8,229 bases of DNA from Nitrospinota bacterium (GCA_030740135.1 JASLXW010000163.1:1-8229); one strand, 5' to 3'. Positions 1 to 6,174 are shown, numbered from the stretch's first letter. Notes: generated by a model not told the origin, from the sequence alone. Program-made: numbers and translations.

Positions 1-112
1 GAAGAGGGAACGGGGGTCTTTTCGGGATGAGGCATGCCGCCGCCTCCGAAAAGGCCCCTGATTTTTGGCGCGAACCGGCTGAACGTCCGAACGAAGGGAG
101 AACCAGGGAGCA

Positions 113-121
113 GGGGGGGGG
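113..121 (+). repeat. Nine-G homopolymer upstream of hscB
   Basis: Nine consecutive G lie 30 nt before the hscB start codon, within the first 151 bases. That stretch otherwise holds no gene I can recognise. An in-frame run at the extreme left edge ends in a TGA at 28-30 and could be the tail of an upstream gene, but nine residues are too few to identify it. Whether the G run affects hscB expression is unknown. Confidence 0.6.
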
Positions 122-151
122 CGCCGACTTTTCGGGAAGGGATGGCCGTAT

Positions 152-844
152 ATGGACAAGACCGGACCGGATTCCGGGCAAGCCGCCAGACAACTGTGTT
201 GGGACTGCAATCACGAGACCGCCGGGGGGCCTTTCTGCGAGCATTGCTCCAAGATCCAGCCGGCCGGACCGGGCACGGACCACTTTCACTTCATGGGGCT
301 GCCGCGCCGGCTTCGGATCGACGCCCGGGACCTGGAGCGTCGCTTCTACGACCTGAGCCGAACCCTCCACCCGGATTGTTATCAGAACGCCGAGTCCTAC
401 GAGCAACGGGTCAGCCTGGAGAGCTCGGCTGTTCTCAACCGGGCGTACCGGGCGCTTCGGGAGCCTTTTGCGCGGGCTGAATACCTGCTGAAATTGGAGT
501 CCGGATCGGACAAAGAGCTCGTCCCCTCCCCTCCGAACGAGTTTCTGGAACAGGTCTTCGAGTTCAACGAAAGGCTCCAGGATTTTCAGACGGAAGAGGA
601 CGAAGGGCGAAAGAAGGCGCTGGGCGCCGAGTTGAAGGAAGACCAACACCGCTTCGAGGAGAGAGAGGCCGCCCTGCTGTCGCGCCTGGATGATCTGTTC
701 GGCCGCTGGGACACCGCCGCGGACGCGGGGGACGACCCGGCGGAGACCCTCGAAAACCTGAGGACGCTGCTCTCTCAGCGCAAATACATCCAAAACGCCG
801 TGAGAGACATCACGGAGGCCCTCCATTGCCATACGTCAGTCTGA
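152..844 (+). CDS. hscB: HscB, J-domain co-chaperone of Fe-S cluster assembly, with N-terminal zinc-finger-like motif
   Basis: HscB (Hsc20) binds the cluster-loaded scaffold IscU, brings it to HscA and stimulates the HscA ATPase in the cytosol. The 230-aa product has a J domain (about residues 43-105) with the invariant HPD at 73-75. It is followed by a charged helical C-terminal domain (about 115-225) of the HSCB_C type, where IscU binding is known to reside in the family. Before the J domain sit two Cys pairs, C16-x2-C19 and C29-x2-C32, resembling the tetracysteine module of human HSCB and absent from the E. coli protein. This makes it longer than the roughly 170-aa enterobacterial form. 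The ATG at 152 follows a purine-rich Shine-Dalgarno (GGGAAGGGA, 134-142). The gene overlaps hscA by 19 nt, which implies coupled translation. Identity is secure from the HPD domain plus operon position; zinc binding is inferred. Confidence 0.94.
   Translation: MDKTGPDSGQAARQLCWDCNHETAGGPFCEHCSKIQPAGPGTDHFHFMGLPRRLRIDARDLERRFYDLSRTLHPDCYQNAESYEQRVSLESSAVLNRAYRALREPFARAEYLLKLESGSDKELVPSPPNEFLEQVFEFNERLQDFQTEEDEGRKKALGAELKEDQHRFEEREAALLSRLDDLFGRWDTAADAGDDPAETLENLRTLLSQRKYIQNAVRDITEALHCHTSV
814..818 (+). promoter_or_regulatory. Ribosome binding site fixing the TTG start of hscA
   Basis: GGAGG lies 7 nt upstream of TTG 826, inside the end of hscB. The first downstream in-frame ATG falls after the IDLGTTKS phosphate-binding loop, so it cannot be the start. 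This site therefore decides for the unusual TTG codon. Confidence 0.7.
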
Positions 845-2697
845 ACCGCACGGGAAGCCCGGACCCGGATCCCGTCATCGGAATCGACCTGGGAACGACC
901 AAGAGCGTGGCCGCTTACATGGACGGCGACGAGCCCCGGGTGATCCGGGATGAGGACGGGGACGGCATCCTCCCCTCGGTGATCGGGATAACCGATTCCG
1001 GATTCATCGTGGGGAAGCAGGCCCGGCGGGAAGCCGTTTCGCGGGCGAAGCGGACAATCTATTCGATCAAGCGGTTCATGGGGAGGTCCCTCGAAGACAT
1101 GCGGGACGACCTCGACTTTCTGCCCTTCGAGGTCTCGCCCGAAGCGGGCGCCGTCATCCACGTCCGGGTCGGCGAGGCCGAATACACCCCGGCCGAGCTT
1201 TCAGCGCTCATCCTGCGGGAATTGAAGGATCGGGCGGAACGGCGCCTGGGCCGCGAGGTCCGCAGGGCCGTGATCACCGTCCCGGCCTACTTCAACGACA
1301 GCCAGCGCCAGTCCACCAAGGACGCGGGACGGATCGCGAGCCTGGAAGTGCTCCGCATCGTCAACGAGCCGACCGCGGCCTCGCTGGCCTACGGCCTGGA
1401 CCGCGGGCGGAACGGCCTGATCGCCGTCTACGACTTCGGGGGCGGAACCTTCGACGTCTCCATCCTGAAGCTGCACGACGGGATCTTCGAAGTGCTCTCG
1501 ACCTGCGGGGACACGCACCTGGGCGGAGACGACATCGACCACGTGCTCATCAAGCATTTCCGGCCCGCCGTTGAAGACGCCGCCGGCCTCTCGATGCGGG
1601 ACAGCCCGGCCGTCCTTCAGGGCCTCAAGGACGCCGTCGAAGACGCCAAGATTCTGCTGTCCGACGTGGAGCGCGCCGAGGTGATCGTTGCGGCGCCGGA
1701 CGGGGCCGAACCCTACCGGGCCATGTTGGACGTCGAGACCTTCGAGTCCCTGATCACCCCGGTGGTGGATCGAACCCTGGAGCCGTGCCGCCGCGCCCTG
1801 AAGGACGCGGAGGTCGCCCCCGCGGACCTGGACGAGGTGATTCTCGTCGGCGGGAGCACGCTCATTCCGCTGGTCCGCCGGAAGGTGGAATCCCTGTTCG
1901 GGAAGAGACCCCATACGGAGTTGAACCCGCGCGAGGTGGTCGCCCGGGGCGCGGCCATTCAGGCCGGCGTCCTGGCCGGGGCCGTTCAGGACATCCTCCT
2001 GTTGGACGTCACCCCCCTGTCTTTGGGCATCGAGGTGATGGGCGGGGTGACCAGCGTTCTGATTCCCCGCAACAGCACCCTTCCCACCAGCGCCCACGAG
2101 GCGTTCACAACGTACGTGGACGGCCAGGCGTCGGTGGACATCCACGTGGTCCAGGGGGAGCGGGAGCTGGCGGCGGACAACCGGAGCCTGGCCCGGTTCC
2201 AGTTTCAGGGGATCGAGCCGCTGCCGGCCGGGATCCCCCGAATCGAGGTGACGTTCCTCATCGACGCCAACGGCATACTCAACGTGTCCGCGAGGGACAC
2301 GAAGACCGGGAGCGTCCAGTCGGTCGAAGTCAAGCCGTCCTACGGACTCACCGACGAGGAAGTGGAGCGGATGATCCGCGAATCCTTCGATTTCGCGGAG
2401 CCCGACCTGACGGCCCGCCTCCTCATCGAGGCGCGGACCGAGGCCGAAACCGTCATGCGGGCGGCCGAGAAGGCGTTGGCCCAGGGGGCGGGCCTAATCG
2501 GAGAGGACGAGAAGAAGGAGATCGAGGAGACCCTCGGTTCCATGCGGGACGCCGTCCAGGGCGACGACCGGGAGGTCATCCAATCCCGCCTGGATCGATT
2601 GAACGAGGCCTCTTTTCACCTCGCCGAGGTGCTCATGGACAACACGCTGAAGGCCGCCATCGAGGATCACCCGGTGGAGGATTTCCTGAAGGAATGA
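826..2697 (+). CDS. hscA: HscA, Hsp70-class chaperone for Fe-S cluster transfer
   Basis: HscA is the specialised Hsp70 that uses ATP hydrolysis to promote [2Fe-2S] release from IscU to apo-proteins, stimulated by HscB. The 623-aa length fits the family (E. coli HscA is about 616). The nucleotide-binding domain shows the phosphate-1 loop IDLGTTKS (20-27), the [11 protein letters not shown] segment (from 152), the [11 protein letters not shown] signature (180-190) and [10 protein letters not shown] (203-212). The [14 protein letters not shown] signature follows near residue 340. The interdomain linker reads [13 protein letters not shown] (about 389-401), the form seen in HscA and close to DnaK. 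A beta-sandwich substrate domain and helical lid complete the protein. The tail lacks the DnaK-style acidic/Gly-rich C-terminus. Start is TTG 826, supported by GGAGG at 814-818. The context hscB-hscA-fdx-iscX separates it from DnaK. Confidence 0.97.
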   Translation: MPYVSLNRTGSPDPDPVIGIDLGTTKSVAAYMDGDEPRVIRDEDGDGILPSVIGITDSGFIVGKQARREAVSRAKRTIYSIKRFMGRSLEDMRDDLDFLPFEVSPEAGAVIHVRVGEAEYTPAELSALILRELKDRAERRLGREVRRAVITVPAYFNDSQRQSTKDAGRIASLEVLRIVNEPTAASLAYGLDRGRNGLIAVYDFGGGTFDVSILKLHDGIFEVLSTCGDTHLGGDDIDHVLIKHFRPAVEDAAGLSMRDSPAVLQGLKDAVEDAKILLSDVERAEVIVAAPDGAEPYRAMLDVETFESLITPVVDRTLEPCRRALKDAEVAPADLDEVILVGGSTLIPLVRRKVESLFGKRPHTELNPREVVARGAAIQAGVLAGAVQDILLLDVTPLSLGIEVMGGVTSVLIPRNSTLPTSAHEAFTTYVDGQASVDIHVVQGERELAADNRSLARFQFQGIEPLPAGIPRIEVTFLIDANGILNVSARDTKTGSVQSVEVKPSYGLTDEEVERMIRESFDFAEPDLTARLLIEARTEAETVMRAAEKALAQGAGLIGEDEKKEIEETLGSMRDAVQGDDREVIQSRLDRLNEASFHLAEVLMDNTLKAAIEDHPVEDFLKE

Positions 2698-2742
2698 CTC
2701 CGCCGCGGGGCTTCGCATCACACGGCGGCGCTCACATGCCCT

Positions 2743-2753
2743 GAGGGGAGGGG
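2743..2753 (+). promoter_or_regulatory. Ribosome binding site of fdx
   Basis: A purine run GAGGGGAGGGG ends 8 nt before ATG 2762. A GTG at 2753 in the same frame would overlap this Shine-Dalgarno, so the ATG is the better start. The 64-nt hscA-fdx gap otherwise holds only a loose CCGCCG/CGGCGG inverted repeat (2700-2705 and 2723-2728). Confidence 0.65.
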
Positions 2754-2761
2754 TGGCGCGA

Positions 2762-3157
2762 ATGTATCAAGTGACCTTCGTTCCGGATGGCGTAACGGTG
2801 GAGACCGAGGCGGGAGAAACCCTCCTGGACGTCGCCAACCGGAACGGCGTCTTCATCGACAGCAACTGCGGCGGATTCTGCGCCTGCAGCACCTGCCATG
2901 TCATCATCAAAGAAGGCATGGAGCACCTGCCGGAGGCGACCGAGGAAGAGGAGGACCAGCTCGACGAGGCCACCGGTCTGACGCTGACCAGCCGCCTCGG
3001 CTGCCAATGCGTCCTCGGGGAAGAAGGACCCGGCGAGGGCGAGCTTGTGGTCGAGATTCCCCTGCACAACCGAAACGCCCCGGGGATCATCGGCGGCCAC
3101 GCCCACGGCGACGATCGCAGCCACGTCACCGAACACGCCCACAACGAAGGACATTAG
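2762..3157 (+). CDS. fdx: ISC-type [2Fe-2S] ferredoxin with His-rich C-terminal tail
   Basis: This is an adrenodoxin/ISC-type ferredoxin that supplies electrons to IscS/IscU during cluster assembly. From ATG 2762 the product has 131 residues. Cluster ligands are C36, C42, C45 (C-x5-C-x2-C) and C81, the spacing of the family. C40 is the extra non-ligand Cys common in ISC ferredoxins, and C83 is an additional one. The segment after C45 (HVIIKEGMEHLPEATEEEEDQLDEA) carries the acidic helix used for partner docking. The core ends near residue 101. A tail beyond it holds six His in the last 19 residues (113, 115, 121, 125, 127, 131), absent in the roughly 111-aa E. coli Fdx. It may bind metal, but that is inference. 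iscX starts 9 nt after its stop. Confidence 0.95.
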   Translation: MYQVTFVPDGVTVETEAGETLLDVANRNGVFIDSNCGGFCACSTCHVIIKEGMEHLPEATEEEEDQLDEATGLTLTSRLGCQCVLGEEGPGEGELVVEIPLHNRNAPGIIGGHAHGDDRSHVTEHAHNEGH

Positions 3158-3166
3158 CCGCCCGCG

Positions 3167-3382
3167 ATGAAGTTTGGATGGCACGACCCTGAAGACATCG
3201 GCATCGCGCTCTACGAGAAGCATCCGGACCTGGACCCGCTGACCATCCGCTTCACCGACCTCCACCGCTGGGTCACGGAACTGGAGGACTTCGACGATGA
3301 GCCGAAGGAGTCCAACGAGGGGCTCCTCGAGGCCATTCAAATGGCCTGGCTGGAAGAGCGCCGGGAAGACCGGGAAGGCTAA
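3167..3382 (+). CDS. iscX: IscX, small acidic regulator of Fe-S assembly
   Basis: IscX (YfhJ) binds the cysteine desulfurase IscS and iron, and modulates cluster assembly on IscU. The 71-aa product matches the small family along its whole length. It has the W5-H-D-P-E-DIG start, [11 protein letters not shown] (14-24), FTDLHRWV (29-36), LEDFDDEP (39-46) and SNEGLLEAI (49-57) before a WLEE end. The exposed acidic residues of PDLDP and DFDDEP correspond to the iron/IscS-binding face known in E. coli IscX. It is the last gene of the operon, 9 nt after fdx and 58 nt before the terminator stem. The Shine-Dalgarno is weak (GAAGGA at 3146-3151, spacing 15), so translation may depend on coupling to fdx. 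Confidence 0.96.
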   Translation: MKFGWHDPEDIGIALYEKHPDLDPLTIRFTDLHRWVTELEDFDDEPKESNEGLLEAIQMAWLEERREDREG

Positions 3383-3439
3383 TCCGCCGCCGGGTCCGTT
3401 CGCTCAATCGAAAAACGGAGCCCGCCGCGCGGGAGAGAG

Positions 3440-3474
3440 AAAGGAGCGGCCACAGGGGCGCCGCTCCTTTTTTT
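3440..3474 (+). terminator. Intrinsic terminator of the hscB-hscA-fdx-iscX operon
   Basis: There is a perfect 11-bp stem: AAAGGAGCGGC at 3440-3450 pairs with GCCGCTCCTTT at 3460-3470. The loop is 9 nt, and the T tract spans 3468-3474. It lies just after iscX. On the opposite strand the stem is followed only by a mixed TTTCTCTCTC, so it would serve as at best a weak second terminator for the convergent helicase. Confidence 0.92.
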
Positions 3475-3489
3475 GTCGTGGAATTGAGG

Positions 3490-3517
3490 AAGAGAAAAGT
3501 GTCCGCGCGGCCCGCGC
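3490..3517 (-). terminator. Possible terminator of the RNA helicase gene
   Basis: Read on the minus strand, GCGCG (3517-3513) and CGCGC (3509-3505) form a tight 5-bp GC stem directly after the helicase stop. It is followed by GGACACTTTTCTCTT. The T tract starts several bases late, so termination may be inefficient. Confidence 0.35.
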
Positions 3518-4792
3518 TCAGCGGCGGCGGAAGGACCGGCCCCTGCCTCGGCGGGAAAGGGACGGGGCGGAAGGCTTTCGATTTTCCAGATCCAGAACGT
3601 ATGCGAAGTCTCCGTAATCGAAGCTCTCCTCGCGCCCTTTGGCGATCTCCATTCCAATGAACCGCTCGATCGCCTTCAGCATGTGCTCCTCGTCCAGGGT
3701 GACCAGCGTCACGGCCCAACCGTCGGCGTCCGCCCGGGCGGTCCGGCCGATGCGGTGGATGTAGTCCTCCGGGTTATCCGGAACGTTGTAATTGAGCACA
3801 TAGGTGATGCCCTCGATGTCCAGACCGCGCGCGGCGACATCGGTGGCCACCAGGATCTGCGTTTTCCCGCGGCGGAAATCGGACAGGGCCTTCTCGCGCT
3901 CATTTTGGCGGCGGTCGGAATGAATCAGGTCGATCGAAAACCTCTCCCGCGTGAGCATCTGGGCCAGGACGTTCACGTCCTGGCGGGTCCTGGCGAACAG
4001 GAGGAGCCGGCCGTACTCCCTTTCCCGGAGGATGTGAAGGAGGAGATCCATCTTGCGGGATTTCGAGACGCGGTAAGCCAGGTGCTCTATCCCTTCCGCC
4101 GGCGCGGCCCTTCTGCCGACCTCGACGGTGACCGGGTCGGTGAGGGCGGCCCCGGCCAAGGCCCGGATCCCCACCGGCATCGTCGCGGAAAACAGCATGG
4201 ATTGCCGCTTCTTGGGAAGAAAGGTCAATATCCGCCGGATGTCCGGGGCGAATCCCATGTCGAGCATTCGGTCCGCCTCGTCCAGGACGAGGAATTGAAG
4301 TTTCTTGAAATGGACGTTCCTGCGCCTCATTTGATCCAGGAGGCGCCCCGGCGTGGCGACCACCACGTCCACGCCGGACGCCAGGCGCTTCGCCTGGACG
4401 TCTATGCTCACGCCGCCGTAAACCCGGACGATCTTGCACTGAGAAAACTTCGCCAGCTCTTCGAAATGCTCGGCCACCTGGACCGCCAATTCCCTTGTGG
4501 GCGTCAGGACCAGGGCGCTTGGCCCGGCCCCCTCTTTGAGCCGTTTCAGGATAGGCAGGGCGAACGCCCCCGTCTTCCCCGTGCCGGTCTGGGCGCAGGC
4601 GATCAAGTCCCGCCCCGCCAAGGCCACGGGAATGGAGTCAAGCTGAATGGGCGTCGGTGTCTGCCAGCCCGCCTTTTGAACGGCGCGCAGAAGCGGGGGG
4701 GACAGGTCGAGTTGCTCGAATGAGGTGATCGGTTCAGGCGGAATGGGGCCGCCGGCATCGGTTGCCGGCAGCGCAACTTCTACGGAATCCAT
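3518..4792 (-). CDS. rhlE: RhlE-type DEAD-box ATP-dependent RNA helicase
   Basis: DEAD-box helicases use ATP to open short RNA duplexes in ribosome assembly and RNA decay. From ATG 4792 the protein has 424 residues, with all the core motifs. RecA domain 1 has the Q motif (F25 and PTPIQ, Q50), motif I AQTGTGKT (67-74), PTREL (98-102), TPGR (147-150), DEAD (171-174) and SAT (202-204). RecA domain 2 has ATDVAARGLDI (316-326) and HRIGRTAR (346-353). The tail is short and Arg-rich (RRGRGRSFRRR), a likely RNA contact. The RhlE subfamily is the best guess; no DbpA or CsdA C-terminal domain is seen. An upstream in-frame GTG at 4864 would add 24 non-conserved residues encoded by a terminator hairpin. 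ATG 4792 has a purine-rich Shine-Dalgarno (AGAAAGAGAG) and is preferred. It is convergent with iscX. Confidence 0.95.
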   Translation of the reverse strand: MDSVEVALPATDAGGPIPPEPITSFEQLDLSPPLLRAVQKAGWQTPTPIQLDSIPVALAGRDLIACAQTGTGKTGAFALPILKRLKEGAGPSALVLTPTRELAVQVAEHFEELAKFSQCKIVRVYGGVSIDVQAKRLASGVDVVVATPGRLLDQMRRRNVHFKKLQFLVLDEADRMLDMGFAPDIRRILTFLPKKRQSMLFSATMPVGIRALAGAALTDPVTVEVGRRAAPAEGIEHLAYRVSKSRKMDLLLHILREREYGRLLLFARTRQDVNVLAQMLTRERFSIDLIHSDRRQNEREKALSDFRRGKTQILVATDVAARGLDIEGITYVLNYNVPDNPEDYIHRIGRTARADADGWAVTLVTLDEEHMLKAIERFIGMEIAKGREESFDYGDFAYVLDLENRKPSAPSLSRRGRGRSFRRR

Positions 4793-4800
4793 CAAATCTC

Positions 4801-4880
4801 TCTTTCTGTCACAAAAAAAGGCCCGGCGAGCCGCCGTGCCCTCCCTGCTCGATTGGACCCACACCTAGTTGACAGAAAGA
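4801..4880 (-). repeat. 11-bp inverted repeat bracketing the attenuator and covering the helicase Shine-Dalgarno
   Basis: TCTTTCTGTCA (4801-4811) and TGACAGAAAGA (4870-4880) are exact reverse complements separated by 58 nt. In the minus-strand transcript, the 4880-4870 segment can pair with 4811-4801, which includes most of the AGAAAGAGAG Shine-Dalgarno (4807-4798). The enclosed loop contains the terminator-like hairpin. It could instead be a protein-binding DNA repeat. Confidence 0.6.
4813..4840 (-). terminator. Terminator-like hairpin (candidate attenuator) in the helicase leader
   Basis: On the minus strand, GGC-A-CGGCG (4840-4832), loop GCT, then CGCCG-G-GCC (4828-4820) form an 8-bp stem with a single A/G mismatch. 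Seven T follow directly (4819-4813). The T tract ends 20 nt before ATG 4792, too close to fit a separate helicase promoter downstream. Any helicase mRNA should therefore pass through it, which argues for attenuation. Confidence 0.65.
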
Positions 4881-4998
4881 AGTGGAATCCTTCCGGGTTT
4901 ACGGAAAACCGCCGGGAACCGCTCGGTCCGGGGAGATCCTCATCAGGCGTACGGTCGTCGCATTGGGCCGGAACTTCAAGAATATCCATGGATGTCTG

Positions 4999-5027
4999 TA
5001 TTTAGGGCATCGGGAGAGATTAAGCAA
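4999..5027 (-). promoter_or_regulatory. Candidate sigma-70-type promoter for the helicase transcript
   Basis: On the minus strand, TTGCTT (5027-5022) is followed by exactly 17 nt and TAAATA (5004-4999). The -10 stands out as an A/T-rich patch in G+C-rich DNA. It predicts a leader of about 200 nt before ATG 4792. Both hexamers are only moderate matches to consensus. Confidence 0.4.
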
Positions 5028-5037
5028 ATCGATTTGC
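5024..5037. promoter_or_regulatory. 14-bp perfect palindrome, candidate operator
   Basis: GCAAATCGATTTGC is its own reverse complement and overlaps the -35 hexamer of the candidate helicase promoter. This is the position of a dimeric repressor site. No regulator gene in the window can be tied to it. Confidence 0.45.
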
Positions 5038-5049
5038 CCCATCGAAAAA

Positions 5050-5171
5050 ATGGGGTCCGGACTTTACTCTTCGTTTCTCCCGCGGCCTTCCGGTCCCGGG
5101 CTCATCCGTCCCGTTCGACAGCAAGTCTCACCCGCAACCGAGAAGGGTGTCAACGAAAGGCCCGACCCCAT
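5050..5171. repeat. Spaced inverted repeat, possible remnant of a small mobile or REP-like element
   Basis: ATGGGGTCCGG (5050-5060) and CCCGACCCCAT (5161-5171) are inverted copies matching at 10 of 11 positions. They bracket about 100 bases with no gene. The left arm also forms a local CCCCAT/ATGGGG hairpin (5037-5042 and 5050-5055). No transposase is nearby and no target duplication is evident. Confidence 0.3.
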
Positions 5172-5175
5172 CTTC

Positions 5176-5189
5176 GCTCCGACCGGAGC
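5176..5189 (-). other. Small hairpin just downstream of the radical SAM gene
   Basis: GCTCC (5176-5180) and GGAGC (5185-5189) pair around a 4-nt loop, 15 nt past the stop. No T tract follows, so it is not a clear intrinsic terminator; it might protect the 3' end or mean nothing. Confidence 0.25.
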
Positions 5190-5203
5190 CCCGGGGGTCA
5201 AGT

Positions 5204-5986
5204 TCACTGGTAGGGCAGGCTTTCGATCCCCTCCCGCTCCCTCCGGTCCATCTCGGACCGCACCAAACCCACCGCCTGGGAGAAGGGAAAGGTTTCGCGC
5301 GTCACCTGAAAATCCGGGTCCGTGGAGAGGGGGTGCCAGTAAACGCCGTCCCGGTCCACGCACACCTCCGGGAGGACCCGATCGGCGCAGAGGTCTTTGC
5401 CCCGCTCGGAGAAACCCCTTCGGATCAAGGGGCGGACAAAGACGTCGGCCTCGTCGATTCCCTTCGCGGAGAAAAAATCGACCAGCTCCGCCTCCCCGCC
5501 GTCCGATTCGGGCGTTTCCGTTCCGCCGATGCGGGCCTTGAATCCCTGGGTCAGCAGGGCGTCCACCCCGCGCATCGTTTGAAGCCAGCTTCCGGCGCCC
5601 CGGTATAAGTCGTTGCGGTCCGGGCGGGCGCTGTCCACGCTGACCTGCAGGGTCAGGCGCCCCCCCCCCCCCGCCGGCAGGGCCTTCAGGCGCTCCATCC
5701 GGCGCGGTGTGAAAAGGGTCGCGTTGGTCAGGACGGTCGTAGAGATCCGCCGGACGGCGTAGTCGAGGAGATCGAAGATGCGGGGATGGATGAACGGCTC
5801 GCCGCCCGTCAGATAGAGCTCATCGAATCCGAGGGGGAGGGCCTCGTCCAGAAGCCTCTCGAAGACATCGAGACCGATTGCCCTCGGCTCGGCCTCGGGA
5901 TGGGACTTGACGATACAATACAAGCACGAGAGGTTGCACTCGTAATTGGTGTAGACCCAAAGCCGGCTGGATAACTCGAACGCCAT
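5204..5986 (-). CDS. Radical SAM protein of unknown substrate
   Basis: Radical SAM enzymes cleave S-adenosylmethionine with a [4Fe-4S] cluster to start radical chemistry. From ATG 5986 the protein has 260 residues. The cluster motif is C17-x3-C21-x2-C24 (CNLSCLYC), preceded by the LWVYTNYE strand. It is followed by the SAM-binding LYLTGGEP segment, then TTVLTNAT and LTLQVSVDSA, as in the MoaA/PqqE-like group. The C-terminal part has only two more Cys (about 200 and 209, in a LCADRVLPEVC stretch). I see no SPASM or other full auxiliary-cluster motif, so one cluster is likely. A run of 13 G on the coding strand gives a Gly4 insert near residue 105. GTG 6001 would add five residues, but ATG 5986 sits behind the purine-rich GGGAACGGGGAAG. 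It points the same way as the helicase; no peptide substrate gene is seen beside it. Confidence 0.9.
   Translation of the reverse strand: MAFELSSRLWVYTNYECNLSCLYCIVKSHPEAEPRAIGLDVFERLLDEALPLGFDELYLTGGEPFIHPRIFDLLDYAVRRISTTVLTNATLFTPRRMERLKALPAGGGGRLTLQVSVDSARPDRNDLYRGAGSWLQTMRGVDALLTQGFKARIGGTETPESDGGEAELVDFFSAKGIDEADVFVRPLIRRGFSERGKDLCADRVLPEVCVDRDGVYWHPLSTDPDFQVTRETFPFSQAVGLVRSEMDRREREGIESLPYQ
5660..5672 (-). repeat. 13-base homopolymer inside the radical SAM gene
   Basis: Thirteen C on the + strand (13 G in the coding strand) encode Gly residues between LKALPA and RLTLQVSVDS. The frame is open as given. With one G fewer, the frame meets a TGA two codons after the tract (GGC GCC TGA), truncating the protein near residue 107. 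It is a potential slippage switch or a sequencing artefact. Confidence 0.85.
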
Positions 5987-6092
5987 CTTCCCCGTTCCCA
6001 CGCCCCGACCCGACCGGCGTCATTCAACCCAACGCGCCGGAAGGTCCCGGCCGGAGTCGTTCTCGAAAGGTGAACACCAATCCTCGGAATCC

Positions 6093-6122
6093 ATCTTGCC
6101 CGGCGGGCGGACGTCGAGTCAA
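6093..6122 (-). promoter_or_regulatory. Candidate promoter of the radical SAM gene
   Basis: On the minus strand, TTGACT (6122-6117, five of six to consensus) is followed after 18 nt by CAAGAT (6098-6093, weak -10). It would leave a leader of about 100 nt before ATG 5986. The -10 is poor, so this is tentative. Confidence 0.25.
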
Positions 6123-6174
6123 TCTTCGTTCCGCTCAGCCGTTCCGAAACGCGTCCCCGCCCCACGGAAGCTGA

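Larger units (their letters stand above)
4793..5203 (-). promoter_or_regulatory. Long structured leader/intergenic region upstream of the helicase
   Basis: No convincing gene occupies these roughly 410 bases between the radical SAM stop and the helicase start. Read on the minus strand, the order is: a GCTCC/GGAGC hairpin (5189-5176) just after the radical SAM stop; a spaced inverted repeat (5171-5050); a 14-bp palindrome over a candidate promoter (5037-4999); a small TTCCG/CGGAA hairpin (4906-4891); an 11-nt segment complementary to the Shine-Dalgarno region (4880-4870); a terminator-like hairpin with seven T (4840-4813); and the Shine-Dalgarno itself. Long regulated leaders are known for some DEAD-box helicase genes such as E. 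coli deaD/csdA. The specific architecture here is my reading. Confidence 0.5.

Noticed and set aside
1201..2145. 314-codon minus-strand frame inside hscA
   Set aside because: It is fully antisense to conserved HscA motifs and has no recognisable domain.
2753..2761. GTG 2753 as the ferredoxin start
   Set aside because: It overlaps the Shine-Dalgarno run. ATG 2762 has ideal spacing and matches the usual N-terminus of the family.
3683..4723. 346-codon plus-strand frame opposite the helicase
   Set aside because: It is antisense to the helicase core motifs, with biased His/Gly/Arg composition typical of a shadow frame.
4910..4962. CTGATGAG on the minus strand, resembling a hammerhead ribozyme core
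   Set aside because: No matching GAAA segment with flanking stems follows, so the catalytic core cannot be built.
4882..5541. 219-codon plus-strand frame spanning the leader and the radical SAM 3' half
   Set aside because: The second half is antisense to the radical SAM gene and Pro/Arg-rich. The GTG start has no spaced ribosome site. TTGACA at 4869 lacks a -10.
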